Positions 1 through 5,749 of a stretch of 16,803 nt of DNA are shown here, one piece after another; the first letter of the stretch is position 1, and each line of letters starts with the position of its first letter. Source of the DNA: an uncultured Dorea sp. GTDB lineage: Bacteria > Bacillota > Clostridia > Lachnospirales > Lachnospiraceae. A program made the position numbers and the translations under genes. The notes beneath the pieces were generated by a model. It was not told where the DNA came from, did no database searches, and saw nothing but the letters and a program-made list of their open reading frames with translations. The stretch is taken from contig UQRE01000045.1 of assembly GCA_900543415.1 (NCBI GenBank), positions 1-16,803 of the forward strand, read 5' to 3'.

Positions 1-22
1 GCCAATCCGATTTGGGATTGGC
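1..22 (-). terminator. Hairpin downstream of XRE gene
   Basis: GCCAATCC and GGATTGGC are perfect 8-bp arms around a 6-base loop. The hairpin lies 27 bases past the stop codon of the leftward XRE gene, so it is a plausible terminator. Any T-run would fall before base 1 and cannot be seen. Confidence 0.35.
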
Positions 23-48
23 ATCATAAAACAACCAGTTTCACGGAT

Positions 49-366
49 TCAGGTACTACCTATAATTTCCAAAAAATTCTGCACTTTTTTGCGTTCTTCT
101 TGAAGCTTCAATCTACTCTTTATCTTCTCTGATCTCCAAATTCCATATTTTATTTGAATATCATTCACATCTTCATCAGATACAAGATCATCCATACTTA
201 CGCCTAATTCTAATGCCAATTTTTTCGCGGTAATCAAGTCCGGACACCTTGAACCGTTCTCCCAACGACAAATAGTTTGCCTTGAAACATACAATTTGTC
301 TGCCATCTGCTGTTGCGTAAGGTTTTTTTCTTCTCTTAACTTCTTGATGTTATCATTTAATGCCAT
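49..366 (-). CDS. XRE-family HTH transcriptional regulator (105 aa)
   Basis: This is a small cytoplasmic DNA-binding regulator. Residues 4-62 form a lambda-Cro/XRE helix-turn-helix: IKKLREEKNLTQQQMADKL, then the recognition helix VSRQTICRWENGSRCPD and a closing helix to DDLVSDED. Residues 70-105 are a short charged tail with no recognisable sensor or peptidase domain. The ATG at 364-366 follows an AGAGAGG ribosome binding site about 9 bases upstream. It is transcribed leftward, downstream of the serine recombinase but separated from it by a hairpin and about 120 bases. A weak promoter (TTGTTT, 16 bases, TATGAT on the minus strand near 390-415) could drive it alone. Such single-domain XRE proteins commonly repress excision or transfer functions in clostridial elements. 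That role is inferred; the HTH assignment is firm. Confidence 0.85.
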   Translation of the reverse strand: MALNDNIKKLREEKNLTQQQMADKLYVSRQTICRWENGSRCPDLITAKKLALELGVSMDDLVSDEDVNDIQIKYGIWRSEKIKSRLKLQEERKKVQNFLEIIGST

Positions 367-466
367 ACTGTATACCTCTCTTTCACCTTTATCATATACC
401 GCTAAGGTTTAAAACAAAAGCAACTGTAAGGGCGGCACTCATAAAACAGCATAAGAATGTTTTCGG

Positions 467-496
467 GAAACGGCGTAGCTTCGGCTATGCCGTTTC
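467..496 (-). terminator. Hairpin at end of recombinase gene
   Basis: GAAACGGCGTAGC (467-479) pairs with GCTATGCCGTTTC (484-496) around a TTCG loop, 13 bp with one G-U pair. It overlaps the stop codon of the recombinase C-terminal frame at 485-487. No real T-run follows on either strand, so it may terminate poorly or act as an RNA 3'-end stabiliser. Confidence 0.5.
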
Positions 497-673
497 TCCA
501 TTTTGTAGGTCGTTCAGCATGGCAGCGGGAAGTATTCCCACAAGGTCATAGGAAATGTCAATCTGTTGTTCTCTATATCCCTTTGACTTATCTGGGGCGT
601 GAACATACACCGCCTTTACCATATCGTTTAAGACAGTCGGTGTCAATTCGTCCAAATCAAGATACTTTTGCAC
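485..673 (-). pseudogene. Severed C-terminal segment of the serine recombinase (DUF4368-like)
   Basis: This frame encodes 62 residues beginning VQKYLDLDELTP and ending LQNGETA. It reads as the natural continuation of the recombinase, whose other frame ends in IDRFIGK followed by nine out-of-frame residues. Restoring a single G at about 673-674 (AAGTG to AAGGTG) joins the two frames into a protein of about 548 residues. The segment matches the C-terminal domain I associate with TnpX-like recombinases of clostridial elements (DUF4368 type). It has no start codon or ribosome binding site of its own; GTG at 671-673 is just the first codon after the shift. It is either a real inactivating or attenuating mutation or a sequencing error at a short G run. 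Confidence 0.8.
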
Positions 674-2130
674 TTGCCGATAAACCTGTCAATGTTTTCT
701 GCCTGTTCTTCTTGCTGTATAATTTCTTCATTCAGTTGCAACAGCTTTTCCCGCAGTTGTTCCTGCTCCTGTTCGTAATCATCAGAGAGCATTTGAAATC
801 TGCTGTCAGATAATTTTCCGTTGGCGTTATCTTCGTAAATACGTTTGAAAAGTCGGTCAAGTTCTTCTATCCGGCGTTCCGCTTGTGTCGCTTGCCGCCG
901 CTTTGCCGCAAGTTCTTTCTTCGCTTCGGCTTTCCGCTTTGCCCCCATAGCCTGTCTAAAACGTTCTTCATGGTTGGCTACACAGGAAATCACAAGCCGC
1001 AGATGTGCAAGCACGCCCTGTTCCAGTACCACAGCGCGGATAAAGTGCGTCGGGCAGACTTCTTTCCCTTTTAGTCTGGAAGTGGAACACACGAAATGGT
1101 CTTGCCTTGCTTCAAAATTCTTGCTTGTGCAGTAATACAGCTTTTCCCCACAATCAGCACAACGCACTATACCAGAGAACATATTTGTTTTTCCTGTCCT
1201 CGTCGGACGGCGTTTGTTCTTTCGCAATTCCTGTACCCGTTTCCATATGTCAGCGTCAATAATCGCTTCATGGGTGTTCTCGAACACAAGCCATTTTTCC
1301 TCTGGATTGTAACAGGTCTTTTTGCTCTTGTAGGACTGCTTATAGGTTTTGAAGTTTACCGTATGCCCTTGATATTCTGGTCGTTCCAAAATATCCGCTA
1401 TGGTATCTCCCGTCCAGTTGTAGGGATTGTCCGGCGGTGCATTCCTTGTTGTGCGTCCTATCTGCATGAAATGGATTGTCGGTGTTATGACTTGCTCCTC
1501 TTTCAGAACACGGGCAATTTGTGTTGGACCGTAACCCTCTAAGCAGAGTGCAAAAATTCTTTTGACCACATCGGCAGCTTCCCTGTCTACAACCCAACGC
1601 TTTTTGTCGTTGGTATCTTTCATGTAGCCATAGGGCGGGTTCGTGCAAAGATGTTCGCCTGCTTCGCCTTTGGATTTCATCACAGCGCGGATTTTCTTGC
1701 TCGTGTCTTTCGCATACCACTCGTTGATGATATTGAGAAACGGGGTAAAATCGCTGTCCTGTTGGTTTGCGCTGTCAATACCATTATTGATAGCAATAAA
1801 CCGCACACCTTTTTCCATAAACAGGACTTCCGTATAGAAGCCGACTTTCAGATAATCACGCCCTAGACGGGACATATCCTTGACTATCAGCGTCGATACT
1901 TCTCCGTTCTCTATCTTTTCAATGAGTTCGCTCCAACTTGGACGGTTGAAGTTCGTACCCGAATATCCGTCGTCTACAAAGAACAGGGGATTTTTGAAGC
2001 CGTTTTCCTTTGCGTATTTACTTAAAATCGCCTTTTGATTTACAATGCTGTTGCTGTCGCCCTGTAATTCGTCGTCGCGCGATAAGCGGCAATAAAGGGC
2101 GGTAAGTTTGTTGTCAGACTGCCTTAACAT
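643..2130 (-). CDS. Large serine recombinase, TnpX/TndX type, frameshifted near its C terminus
   Basis: This site-specific recombinase would excise and insert the element as a circle through a covalent 5'-phosphoserine intermediate. Residues 9-150 are the resolvase catalytic domain: the nucleophile is Ser17 in YCRLSRDD, followed by the KDMSRLGRDYLKVG helix. Residues about 165-300 are the Recombinase DNA-binding domain. At about 320-370 is a zinc ribbon with CADC and a later pair of cysteines. Residues about 400-486 are a long Lys/Glu/Gln-rich coiled coil. After Lys486 the frame shifts and ends with nine foreign residues; the missing 62 residues lie at 485-673. The length is otherwise close to Tn5397 TndX and shorter than Tn4451 TnpX. 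The ATG at 2130 follows AAAGGAG, which sits inside a small overlapping leader ORF. Whether the truncated protein is active is unknown. Confidence 0.9.
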   Translation of the reverse strand: MLRQSDNKLTALYCRLSRDDELQGDSNSIVNQKAILSKYAKENGFKNPLFFVDDGYSGTNFNRPSWSELIEKIENGEVSTLIVKDMSRLGRDYLKVGFYTEVLFMEKGVRFIAINNGIDSANQQDSDFTPFLNIINEWYAKDTSKKIRAVMKSKGEAGEHLCTNPPYGYMKDTNDKKRWVVDREAADVVKRIFALCLEGYGPTQIARVLKEEQVITPTIHFMQIGRTTRNAPPDNPYNWTGDTIADILERPEYQGHTVNFKTYKQSYKSKKTCYNPEEKWLVFENTHEAIIDADIWKRVQELRKNKRRPTRTGKTNMFSGIVRCADCGEKLYYCTSKNFEARQDHFVCSTSRLKGKEVCPTHFIRAVVLEQGVLAHLRLVISCVANHEERFRQAMGAKRKAEAKKELAAKRRQATQAERRIEELDRLFKRIYEDNANGKLSDSRFQMLSDDYEQEQEQLREKLLQLNEEIIQQEEQAENIDRFIGKCKSILIWTN

Positions 2131-2185
2131 AAGTTTGCTCCTTTCGTTGGCGGGCAGTCTGCCATACAGGATTGTATGTACTCAT
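2114..2185 (-). CDS. 23-residue leader peptide coupled to the recombinase
   Basis: ATG at 2185 begins one base after the TAA of the TnpW-like gene and is preceded by GGGAG at a good distance. The 23 codons begin MSTYNPVWQTARQRKEQ and end in TGA at 2114-2116, 17 bases inside the recombinase gene in another frame. The recombinase ribosome binding site lies within this ORF. The arrangement suggests that translation of the leader opens the recombinase start. I recognise no family. It may alternatively be chance, as it is very short. Confidence 0.35.
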   Translation of the reverse strand: MSTYNPVWQTARQRKEQTYVKAV

Positions 2186-2186
2186 T

Positions 2187-2405
2187 TTATCGGCTCCCGT
2201 CCTTTTTATCAACTTCTTTCTGTAAATTTTCCTGTTCCATAAGGCGTAAAACTTTGCTCGGCAATGATTTCTGCCCGTCATAGCTGCCTGTAAATCGGTA
2301 GAGCGTTTTTCCCGATTTTATGACGACTTCACGCTTTGGAAGTTCTTGATACAGCGGATTTTTAACAACAATTTGACCGTCTTTGATAATTCGTTTCCTT
2401 TCCAT
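2187..2405 (-). CDS. TnpW-like small transposon protein (72 aa)
   Basis: This is a 72-residue basic protein. Its core, REVVIKSGKTLYRFTGSYDG then SLPSKVLRLMEQE, resembles the pattern I know from TnpW-family proteins of Tn4451-type elements: a short beta hairpin around an invariant GKT-Y, then a helix with K-LRL-E. The biochemical role of TnpW is not established. I place the start at ATG 2403-2405, preceded by GGACGGG and AAAGGA; a TTG at 2451-2453 would add 16 residues but has no convincing ribosome binding site. It lies directly upstream of the recombinase on the same strand, which fits the pairing of tnpW and tnpX genes on one element. Family assignment is moderate and rests on pattern memory only. 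Confidence 0.6.
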   Translation of the reverse strand: MERKRIIKDGQIVVKNPLYQELPKREVVIKSGKTLYRFTGSYDGQKSLPSKVLRLMEQENLQKEVDKKDGSR

Positions 2406-2721
2406 TCCTTTCCCGTCCTTTCGTAGTTTGATAGAAGAAAAGTTTCTCAGCAAGCATAGGAACGGGGTACCCTTTCCGTAAAATCACCCTCTTTTGTCTG
2501 CCGACAGCGGGCGATTTTTGCTTGTTGGGAAGCTTCCCAAACCCTCTGATTTCCCTCTCACTACCTGCAACACCGCACACGGCGATTTTGCCAAAGTTTT
2601 GAGAGAGATTTTGCAAATTTTCTTCTTCACTTCTTAAATACGGAAAAGTTTCAGAAATGCCAAAGTGCTATGGAAAAAACAAAAAATGTACGGAATAAAC
2701 TTCTTAATGTTACTCCGAAAC
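2406..2721. other. Non-coding divergent region with 16-bp palindrome (possible oriT remnant)
   Basis: This stretch separates the leftward TnpW-like gene from the rightward TetR gene. It contains a perfect 16-bp palindrome TTGGGAAGCTTCCCAA at 2525-2540, and a smaller one around GGGTACCC at 2465-2472. An 84-codon minus-strand ORF crosses it (2362-2616), but it overlaps the TnpW-like gene and looks fortuitous. GC content is higher than in the flanking cargo genes. The palindrome next to a recombination module recalls mobilization (nic/oriT) regions of clostridial elements, but no relaxase gene is present in the window. That identification is a guess. Confidence 0.3.
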
Positions 2722-2750
2722 TTGACAGCGCAAAGATTAAAAGATATAAT
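2722..2750 (+). promoter_or_regulatory. Consensus sigma-A promoter for the TetR-EFR1 operon
   Basis: Perfect -35 TTGACA (2722-2727), a 17-base spacer and perfect -10 TATAAT (2745-2750). The predicted transcription start is near 2757, about 28 bases before the TetR start codon. Such a strong core promoter implies repression under most conditions. Confidence 0.85.
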
Positions 2751-2768
2751 GTAGACAGTGTAAAGATT
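2724..2768 (+). promoter_or_regulatory. Direct-repeat operator candidate for the TetR regulator
   Basis: GACAGCGCAAAGATT (2724-2738) and GACAGTGTAAAGATT (2754-2768) differ at two of 15 positions and start exactly 30 bp apart, about three helical turns. One overlaps the -35 element and spacer, the other the predicted transcription start. This is where an autorepressor would act. TetR proteins more often use inverted repeats, so the reading is tentative. Confidence 0.45.
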
Positions 2769-2784
2769 TATGGAGGAATTTATT

Positions 2785-3405
2785 ATGCTGGAGCAAAGAC
2801 AATCTTATCATCACAAGGATTTACGAAACGCCTTGATTGAAACAGGAATTGAACTTGTAAGCACAGAGGGAATAAACGCCTTTTCATTAAGAAAAGTAGC
2901 TGCGGCTTGCGGGGTTAGTCATGCAGCCCCATACAGCCACTTTCAAAATAAAGAAGAATTACTAAACGCAATGCAGATATTTATTACAGATAGGTTTTCT
3001 GAATTGTTAGAAAATACCATTGAAAAGAATAGCAATGATACAGAGTTGCTAAAAGAAATGGGAATAGCCTATGTATCTTTCTTTGTAGAAAATCCCTCTT
3101 ATTTTCAATTTCTGTATGCTCAATCTAATATTAAAATTGACTTATCCATGTCAATACCGGACAATCAAAATTATAAGCCTTTTATTATTTATAAAAACAT
3201 TGTCGGCAACCTATTAGAACAGACAAACTATCCAAAGGAAAAGCAAAATGACATTATCATAACAATCTGGGCTTTTATACATGGAGTTACTGCATTAGCT
3301 ACCATGAATAACGTGTCTTATGATAATGACTGGAAACAGAAAGTGGTTGATTTTATGAACATATTTCAACTTTCCTTTATGAGTGAAACAGGAGATAAAA
3401 TATGA
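2785..3405 (+). CDS. TetR/AcrR-family transcriptional regulator (206 aa)
   Basis: This is a dimeric ligand-responsive repressor. Residues about 9-55 from the chosen start form the TetR N-terminal HTH: LRNALIETGIELVSTEG, NAFSLRKVAAACGVSHAAPY, then the SHFQNKEELLNAM helix. The remaining about 150 residues are helical, with the TetR_C-like stretch AYVSFFVENPSYFQFLYA and WAFIHGVTALA, which form a ligand pocket in this family. I place the start at ATG 2785, with GGAGGA seven bases upstream; an in-frame ATG at 2770 sits on top of that site. Its stop overlaps the next gene's start (ATGA at 3402-3405), so the two are translationally coupled. It probably represses its own operon through the repeats at 2724-2768. 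The ligand is unknown. Confidence 0.9.
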   Translation: MLEQRQSYHHKDLRNALIETGIELVSTEGINAFSLRKVAAACGVSHAAPYSHFQNKEELLNAMQIFITDRFSELLENTIEKNSNDTELLKEMGIAYVSFFVENPSYFQFLYAQSNIKIDLSMSIPDNQNYKPFIIYKNIVGNLLEQTNYPKEKQNDIIITIWAFIHGVTALATMNNVSYDNDWKQKVVDFMNIFQLSFMSETGDKI

Positions 3406-4172
3406 TAGGAATTTATTTTAGCGGAACAGGCAACACGAAATACTGTTTAGAAAAATTTATTACTTTATATGATGTTAAGGCCGAAATTGCTCCCTTAGAG
3501 AATATTCACACAGTAGAAAAAATAACGCACCATAAAGACATCATTTTTGCATATCCCATATATTACAGCAACCTTCCCAAAATAGTAAGAGATTTTATAT
3601 GCGGAAATTCTGACCTTTGGAAAGGGAAACGTATTTTCATTCTTGCAACAATGGGGCTTTTTAGCGGTGACGGTGCCGGTATAGCTGCACGATTGTTTAG
3701 GAAGTACGGCGCGCAGATATGGGGAGGGCTTCATCTAAAAATGCCAGACTGTATTTGTGATGTAAAAACGCTAAAACGCTCTCTGGCGCAGAACAAACAA
3801 ATTGTTGCAAAAGCAGAGGGGCGTATAAAATTAGCGGTCAACAATCTAAAAAAAGGTACTCCATCAAAAAATGGGCTGAGTTTTCTATGCCATATTACAG
3901 GACTCTTAGGACAACGACTTTGGTTTTGGAGCAAAACACAAAAATACTCTGATAAAATACATATTGATACAAATGCTTGTGTCAAGTGCGGTTGTTGTGT
4001 AGCTGTATGCCCCATGAAAAATTTATATTTGTCACAAAACGCAATCAAAGCAAGCGGGCGCTGTACTTTATGTTATCGGTGTGTAAATCAATGCAACAGT
4101 AAGGCAATTACAATTTTGGGAACGCAGGTGGTTTCCCAGTATTCTGTTTATGATTTACAACAGAACAAGTGA
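3402..4172 (+). CDS. EFR1-type flavodoxin/2[4Fe-4S] ferredoxin fusion (256 aa)
   Basis: This is a cytoplasmic electron carrier joining a flavodoxin-like N-terminal domain to a bacterial ferredoxin domain. Residues 3-12 (GIYFSGTGNT) are the FMN phosphate-binding loop; IIFAYPIYYSNLP and ILATMGLFSGDG are the next cofactor-contacting segments. The C-terminal domain carries two complete clusters: Cys193, 196, 199, 203 (CVKCGCCVAVCP) and Cys221, 224, 227, 231 (CTLCYRCVNQC). The combination is the signature of the EFR1 family of ferrodoxins. It probably relays electrons to an unidentified reductase or detoxifying enzyme. It overlaps the TetR gene by four bases and has AGGAGA upstream, so its expression is tied to that regulator's inducer. 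No partner oxidoreductase is encoded nearby, so its substrate cannot be named. Confidence 0.9.
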   Translation: MIGIYFSGTGNTKYCLEKFITLYDVKAEIAPLENIHTVEKITHHKDIIFAYPIYYSNLPKIVRDFICGNSDLWKGKRIFILATMGLFSGDGAGIAARLFRKYGAQIWGGLHLKMPDCICDVKTLKRSLAQNKQIVAKAEGRIKLAVNNLKKGTPSKNGLSFLCHITGLLGQRLWFWSKTQKYSDKIHIDTNACVKCGCCVAVCPMKNLYLSQNAIKASGRCTLCYRCVNQCNSKAITILGTQVVSQYSVYDLQQNK

Positions 4173-4187
4173 AATTGAGGTGACGTA

Positions 4188-4376
4188 TTGCAACAAGAAC
4201 AATGGATTTTATGTCCAATATGTAATTCTAAAACCCGATTAAGAATACGGGAAGATACAGAGTTGAGGAATTTTCCACTATACTGTCCAAAGTGTAGACA
4301 GAAAAATTTAATCAATGTAAAAAAATTTAATATTTCAGTTATTACGGAGCCAGACGCACAGACGCAGAGCCGATAA
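4188..4376 (+). CDS. Cysteine-rich KTR protein (Tn916 Orf6-like)
   Basis: This 62-residue zinc-ribbon-like protein has two cysteine pairs, Cys9-x-x-Cys12 and Cys33-x-x-Cys36, with the family's Lys-Thr-Arg at 15-17. Members of the cysteine-rich KTR family are carried by Tn916-like elements, where one lies just after tet(M); their function is unknown, though metal or nucleic-acid binding is likely. Translation starts at TTG 4188, with GAGGTG a few bases upstream. It follows the ferredoxin gene by 15 bases and so shares its operon. Its stop codon is embedded in a strong terminator. Its place between a cargo operon and the Orf7/Orf8 pair copies Tn916 order, with the TetR-EFR1 pair in the position of tet(M). 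Confidence 0.85.
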   Translation: MQQEQWILCPICNSKTRLRIREDTELRNFPLYCPKCRQKNLINVKKFNISVITEPDAQTQSR

Positions 4377-4410
4377 CACGCAAATAGAAAATGCTGTTAT
4401 CGGCTCTTTT
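4367..4410 (+). terminator. Intrinsic terminator of the cargo operon
   Basis: GAGCCGATAACA (4367-4378) pairs perfectly over 12 bp with TGTTATCGGCTC (4395-4406), followed by TTTT. The left arm overlaps the stop codon of the KTR gene. Confidence 0.85.
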
Positions 4411-4503
4411 CCGTTCTGAGATAGATTAACCGCCGTATTTTTATACATAGTCAATACGCGGGAACGCTCATTTAGGATATGGCGGTATCAAGGAGGTATC
4501 GCC

Positions 4504-4614
4504 ATGTCCTTTTTCTGTTTCTTTGACATTCTTCAATCATTAAAAAAAGCCTATTCCATACAACGGAATATTCTGGCTGTCAGTATGAACACACACATCA
4601 CTACGTACGCTTAA
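4504..4614 (+). CDS. 36-residue leader ORF upstream of the Orf7-like gene
   Basis: ATG at 4504 is preceded by AAGGAGG with a seven-base spacing, one of the strongest ribosome binding sites in the window. The peptide starts MSFFCFFDILQSLKKAYS and ends with TTYA and TAA at 4612-4614. It has no recognisable domain; the first nine residues are very hydrophobic. It lies between the cargo terminator and the Orf7-like gene, followed by two hairpins, the second of which hides the Orf7-like ribosome binding site. A regulatory leader, analogous in position to leader peptides in Tn916-type elements, is the simplest reading. A genuine small protein is the alternative. Confidence 0.45.
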   Translation: MSFFCFFDILQSLKKAYSIQRNILAVSMNTHITTYA

Positions 4615-4626
4615 ATAACTCATATT

Positions 4627-4668
4627 ACCAAACGCCTATGTGGTTTTGCGACTGCATGGGCGTTTGGT
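4627..4668 (+). promoter_or_regulatory. Leader stem-loop
   Basis: ACCAAACGCC (4627-4636) pairs perfectly with GGCGTTTGGT (4659-4668), a 10-bp stem around a 22-base loop. No T-run follows, so it is not a normal terminator. It lies between the leader ORF and the Orf7-like gene and is a candidate attenuation or transcript-stabilising element. Confidence 0.5.
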
Positions 4669-4675
4669 GTAATAG

Positions 4676-4698
4676 CCCCCTACTGGGAAGAAAGGGGG
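4676..4698 (+). promoter_or_regulatory. Hairpin sequestering the ribosome binding site of the Orf7-like gene
   Basis: CCCCCT (4676-4681) is complementary to AGGGGG (4693-4698), which is the ribosome binding site for ATG 4707 at an eight-base spacing. The six-pair GC-rich stem with an 11-base loop would block initiation unless opened. Confidence 0.5.
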
Positions 4699-4706
4699 TG
4701 AGTTAA

Positions 4707-5165
4707 ATGATTTATTCGGAAGAATACAAGGAGCATATCGAATACACTTTTGCTGCTTTTTGCAGAACAGTTCTCCATAATGCGGCAATGAGCGCCTATC
4801 GTGATTTTGGACGGAAACAAAAACGGGAAGTGTCGCTTGAATACTTAATATCCGAAACGTCGTTTGAAGCGTTCACAACAGATACTTATTTTGAACAATG
4901 CGACCAACCGGCTATTTTTGTTGTGAAAGGGCAAGAGGTTGTTGTTGCAAGTAAACGGTTAGCCGACGCACTATTGAAATTGACCGAGCAAAGGCGAAAT
5001 GTTTTGCTTTTATGCTTTTTCTTCGGTTATACCGACGCTCAAATCGGAAAAGAGTACGGGCGAAACAGAAGCACAGCGAATTACTGGAAATTAGCAGCAC
5101 TAAAACAGCTACGAAAAGAAATGGAGAGATTAGAACATGAGGAACAAGAAACATATCCCCTTTGA
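4707..5165 (+). CDS. Sigma-70-like regulatory protein (Tn916 Orf7-like)
   Basis: This 152-residue protein is related to sigma-70 region 4 and to the Orf7-type regulators of Tn916 elements. The N-terminal part (SEEYKEHIEYTFAAFCRTVL, NAAMSAYRDFGRKQKRE) matches the usual start of that family. Residues about 95-140 form the region 4 helix-turn-helix (LTEQRRNVLLLCFFFGYTDA, then GKEYGRNRSTANYWKLAALK). In Tn916, orf7 and orf8 are induced when transcription reads through from tet(M) and they drive xis, int and transfer. Here the same slot follows the TetR-EFR1 cargo, so an inducer could feed in. Start ATG 4707 uses AGGGGG, which is locked in a hairpin. It overlaps the next gene by 29 bases. No xis or int lies downstream in this window for it to act on. 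Confidence 0.85.
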   Translation: MIYSEEYKEHIEYTFAAFCRTVLHNAAMSAYRDFGRKQKREVSLEYLISETSFEAFTTDTYFEQCDQPAIFVVKGQEVVVASKRLADALLKLTEQRRNVLLLCFFFGYTDAQIGKEYGRNRSTANYWKLAALKQLRKEMERLEHEEQETYPL

Positions 5166-5340
5166 AGTCATTGAAAAGGCAGTCGCCGGAGAGCCGGAAG
5201 CGATTGAACTTGTTTTACAGCATTACAGTCCACGCATTAAGTACCTGTCCAAGTATCAAGGGCATTTCAGCAGCGATATTCAAGACCGACTGCAAGCACA
5301 GCTTATGAAAGCGATAATTCAGTTTCGTTTTGATAAGTAA
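5137..5340 (+). CDS. Helix-turn-helix protein (Tn916 Orf8-like, 67 aa)
   Basis: This small protein reads HIPFEVIEKAVAGEPEAIEL, then VLQHYSPRIKYLSKYQ and ends DRLQAQLMKAIIQFRFDK. This is the pattern of Tn916 Orf8-type helix-turn-helix proteins, which resemble sigma region 1/2 fragments and are always paired with an Orf7 sigma-like protein. ATG 5137 lies inside the Orf7-like gene, with GGAGAG about eight bases upstream; the two genes overlap by 29 bases, so translation is coupled. Together the pair probably forms a split sigma-like activator of element genes. A large hairpin 15 bases past the stop ends the unit. Confidence 0.8.
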   Translation: MRNKKHIPFEVIEKAVAGEPEAIELVLQHYSPRIKYLSKYQGHFSSDIQDRLQAQLMKAIIQFRFDK

Positions 5341-5354
5341 CAAGTAGCAAAGCC

Positions 5355-5408
5355 AGAGAAAGCCGTCAAGGATAAACTTCGCGCTTCGCGTCCTTGACGG
5401 TTTTCTCT
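5355..5408 (+). terminator. Long-stem terminator after the Orf7/Orf8 pair
   Basis: AGAGAAAGCCGTCAAGGA (5355-5372) pairs with TCCTTGACGGTTTTCTCT (5391-5408), 18 bp with one wobble, around a loop containing a second small palindrome (CGCGCTTCGCG). The run TTTTCTCT lies within the right arm. A weaker six-pair hairpin follows at 5424-5454. Confidence 0.7.
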
Positions 5409-5556
5409 GTCCTTGCGTAGACAAGAGCGTAATCGGATAGACCGCTTGCGCTCTCTATGAATTTTCTGAACGGATAATTATTTCTGTATTTTCGTTTCCT
5501 TTCGCTTCCGTTCCGATAGCTTATGGGGAGAGGAAAAATTAAGAGGACGGAAAGGA

Positions 5557-5619
5557 ATGGAATGGGTAATTGATTTAATCAGTAATTATTTAATCTTTAC
5601 TTTATATATCTTTATTTAA
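5557..5619 (+). CDS. 20-residue hydrophobic peptide (speculative)
   Basis: ATG GAA TGG at 5557 opens 20 codons that encode an almost wholly hydrophobic helix (starts MEWVIDLIS, ends TLYIFI) and stop with TAA at 5617-5619. AGAGGACGGAAAGGA lies directly upstream and could serve as a ribosome binding site. It sits just before the interleaved repeats. It could be a membrane-active peptide, like small toxins, or simply AT-rich chance. Confidence 0.2.
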   Translation: MEWVIDLISNYLIFTLYIFI

Positions 5620-5623
5620 TTGC

Positions 5624-5683
5624 GTTGGATTTTCCGACGTCGGATTACCCGATGTCGGAAAATCCAATATCGGGTAATCCAAC
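5624..5683. repeat. Interleaved inverted repeats (four units)
   Basis: Unit A TTGGATTTTCCGAC (5625-5638) is the exact inverse of A' GTCGGAAAATCCAA (5654-5667). Unit B TCGGATTACCCGAT (5640-5653) and B' (5669-5682) are inverse over 12 bases. The order A-B-A'-B' interleaves the pairs, so they cannot nest. TCCGACGTCGGA (5633-5644) is an additional perfect palindrome joining A and B, and GTTGGATT/AATCCAAC close the outer ends. The block is a candidate pseudoknot or a protein-binding iteron array, for example for excision or replication. Confidence 0.75.
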
Positions 5684-5749
5684 ACTGGAAGCCGTAACTA
5701 CACATAAGCTTTGTTCCATGTAAACAATTACATGAATTGCCATAGTAAA

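Noticed and set aside
1340..1720. 126-codon ORF within the recombinase gene
   Set aside because: Same strand, other frame, inside clear family sequence; a shadow.
2362..2616. 84-codon minus-strand ORF
   Set aside because: It overlaps the better supported TnpW-like gene in another frame, has low-complexity basic composition and no clear ribosome binding site; the DNA itself (palindrome region) is more likely the conserved part.
2770..2784. Upstream ATG for the TetR gene
   Set aside because: It overlaps the GGAGGA that serves ATG 2785 and has no ribosome binding site of its own.
5624..5683. CRISPR array
   Set aside because: The units are inverted and contiguous with no unique spacers, and no cas genes are present.
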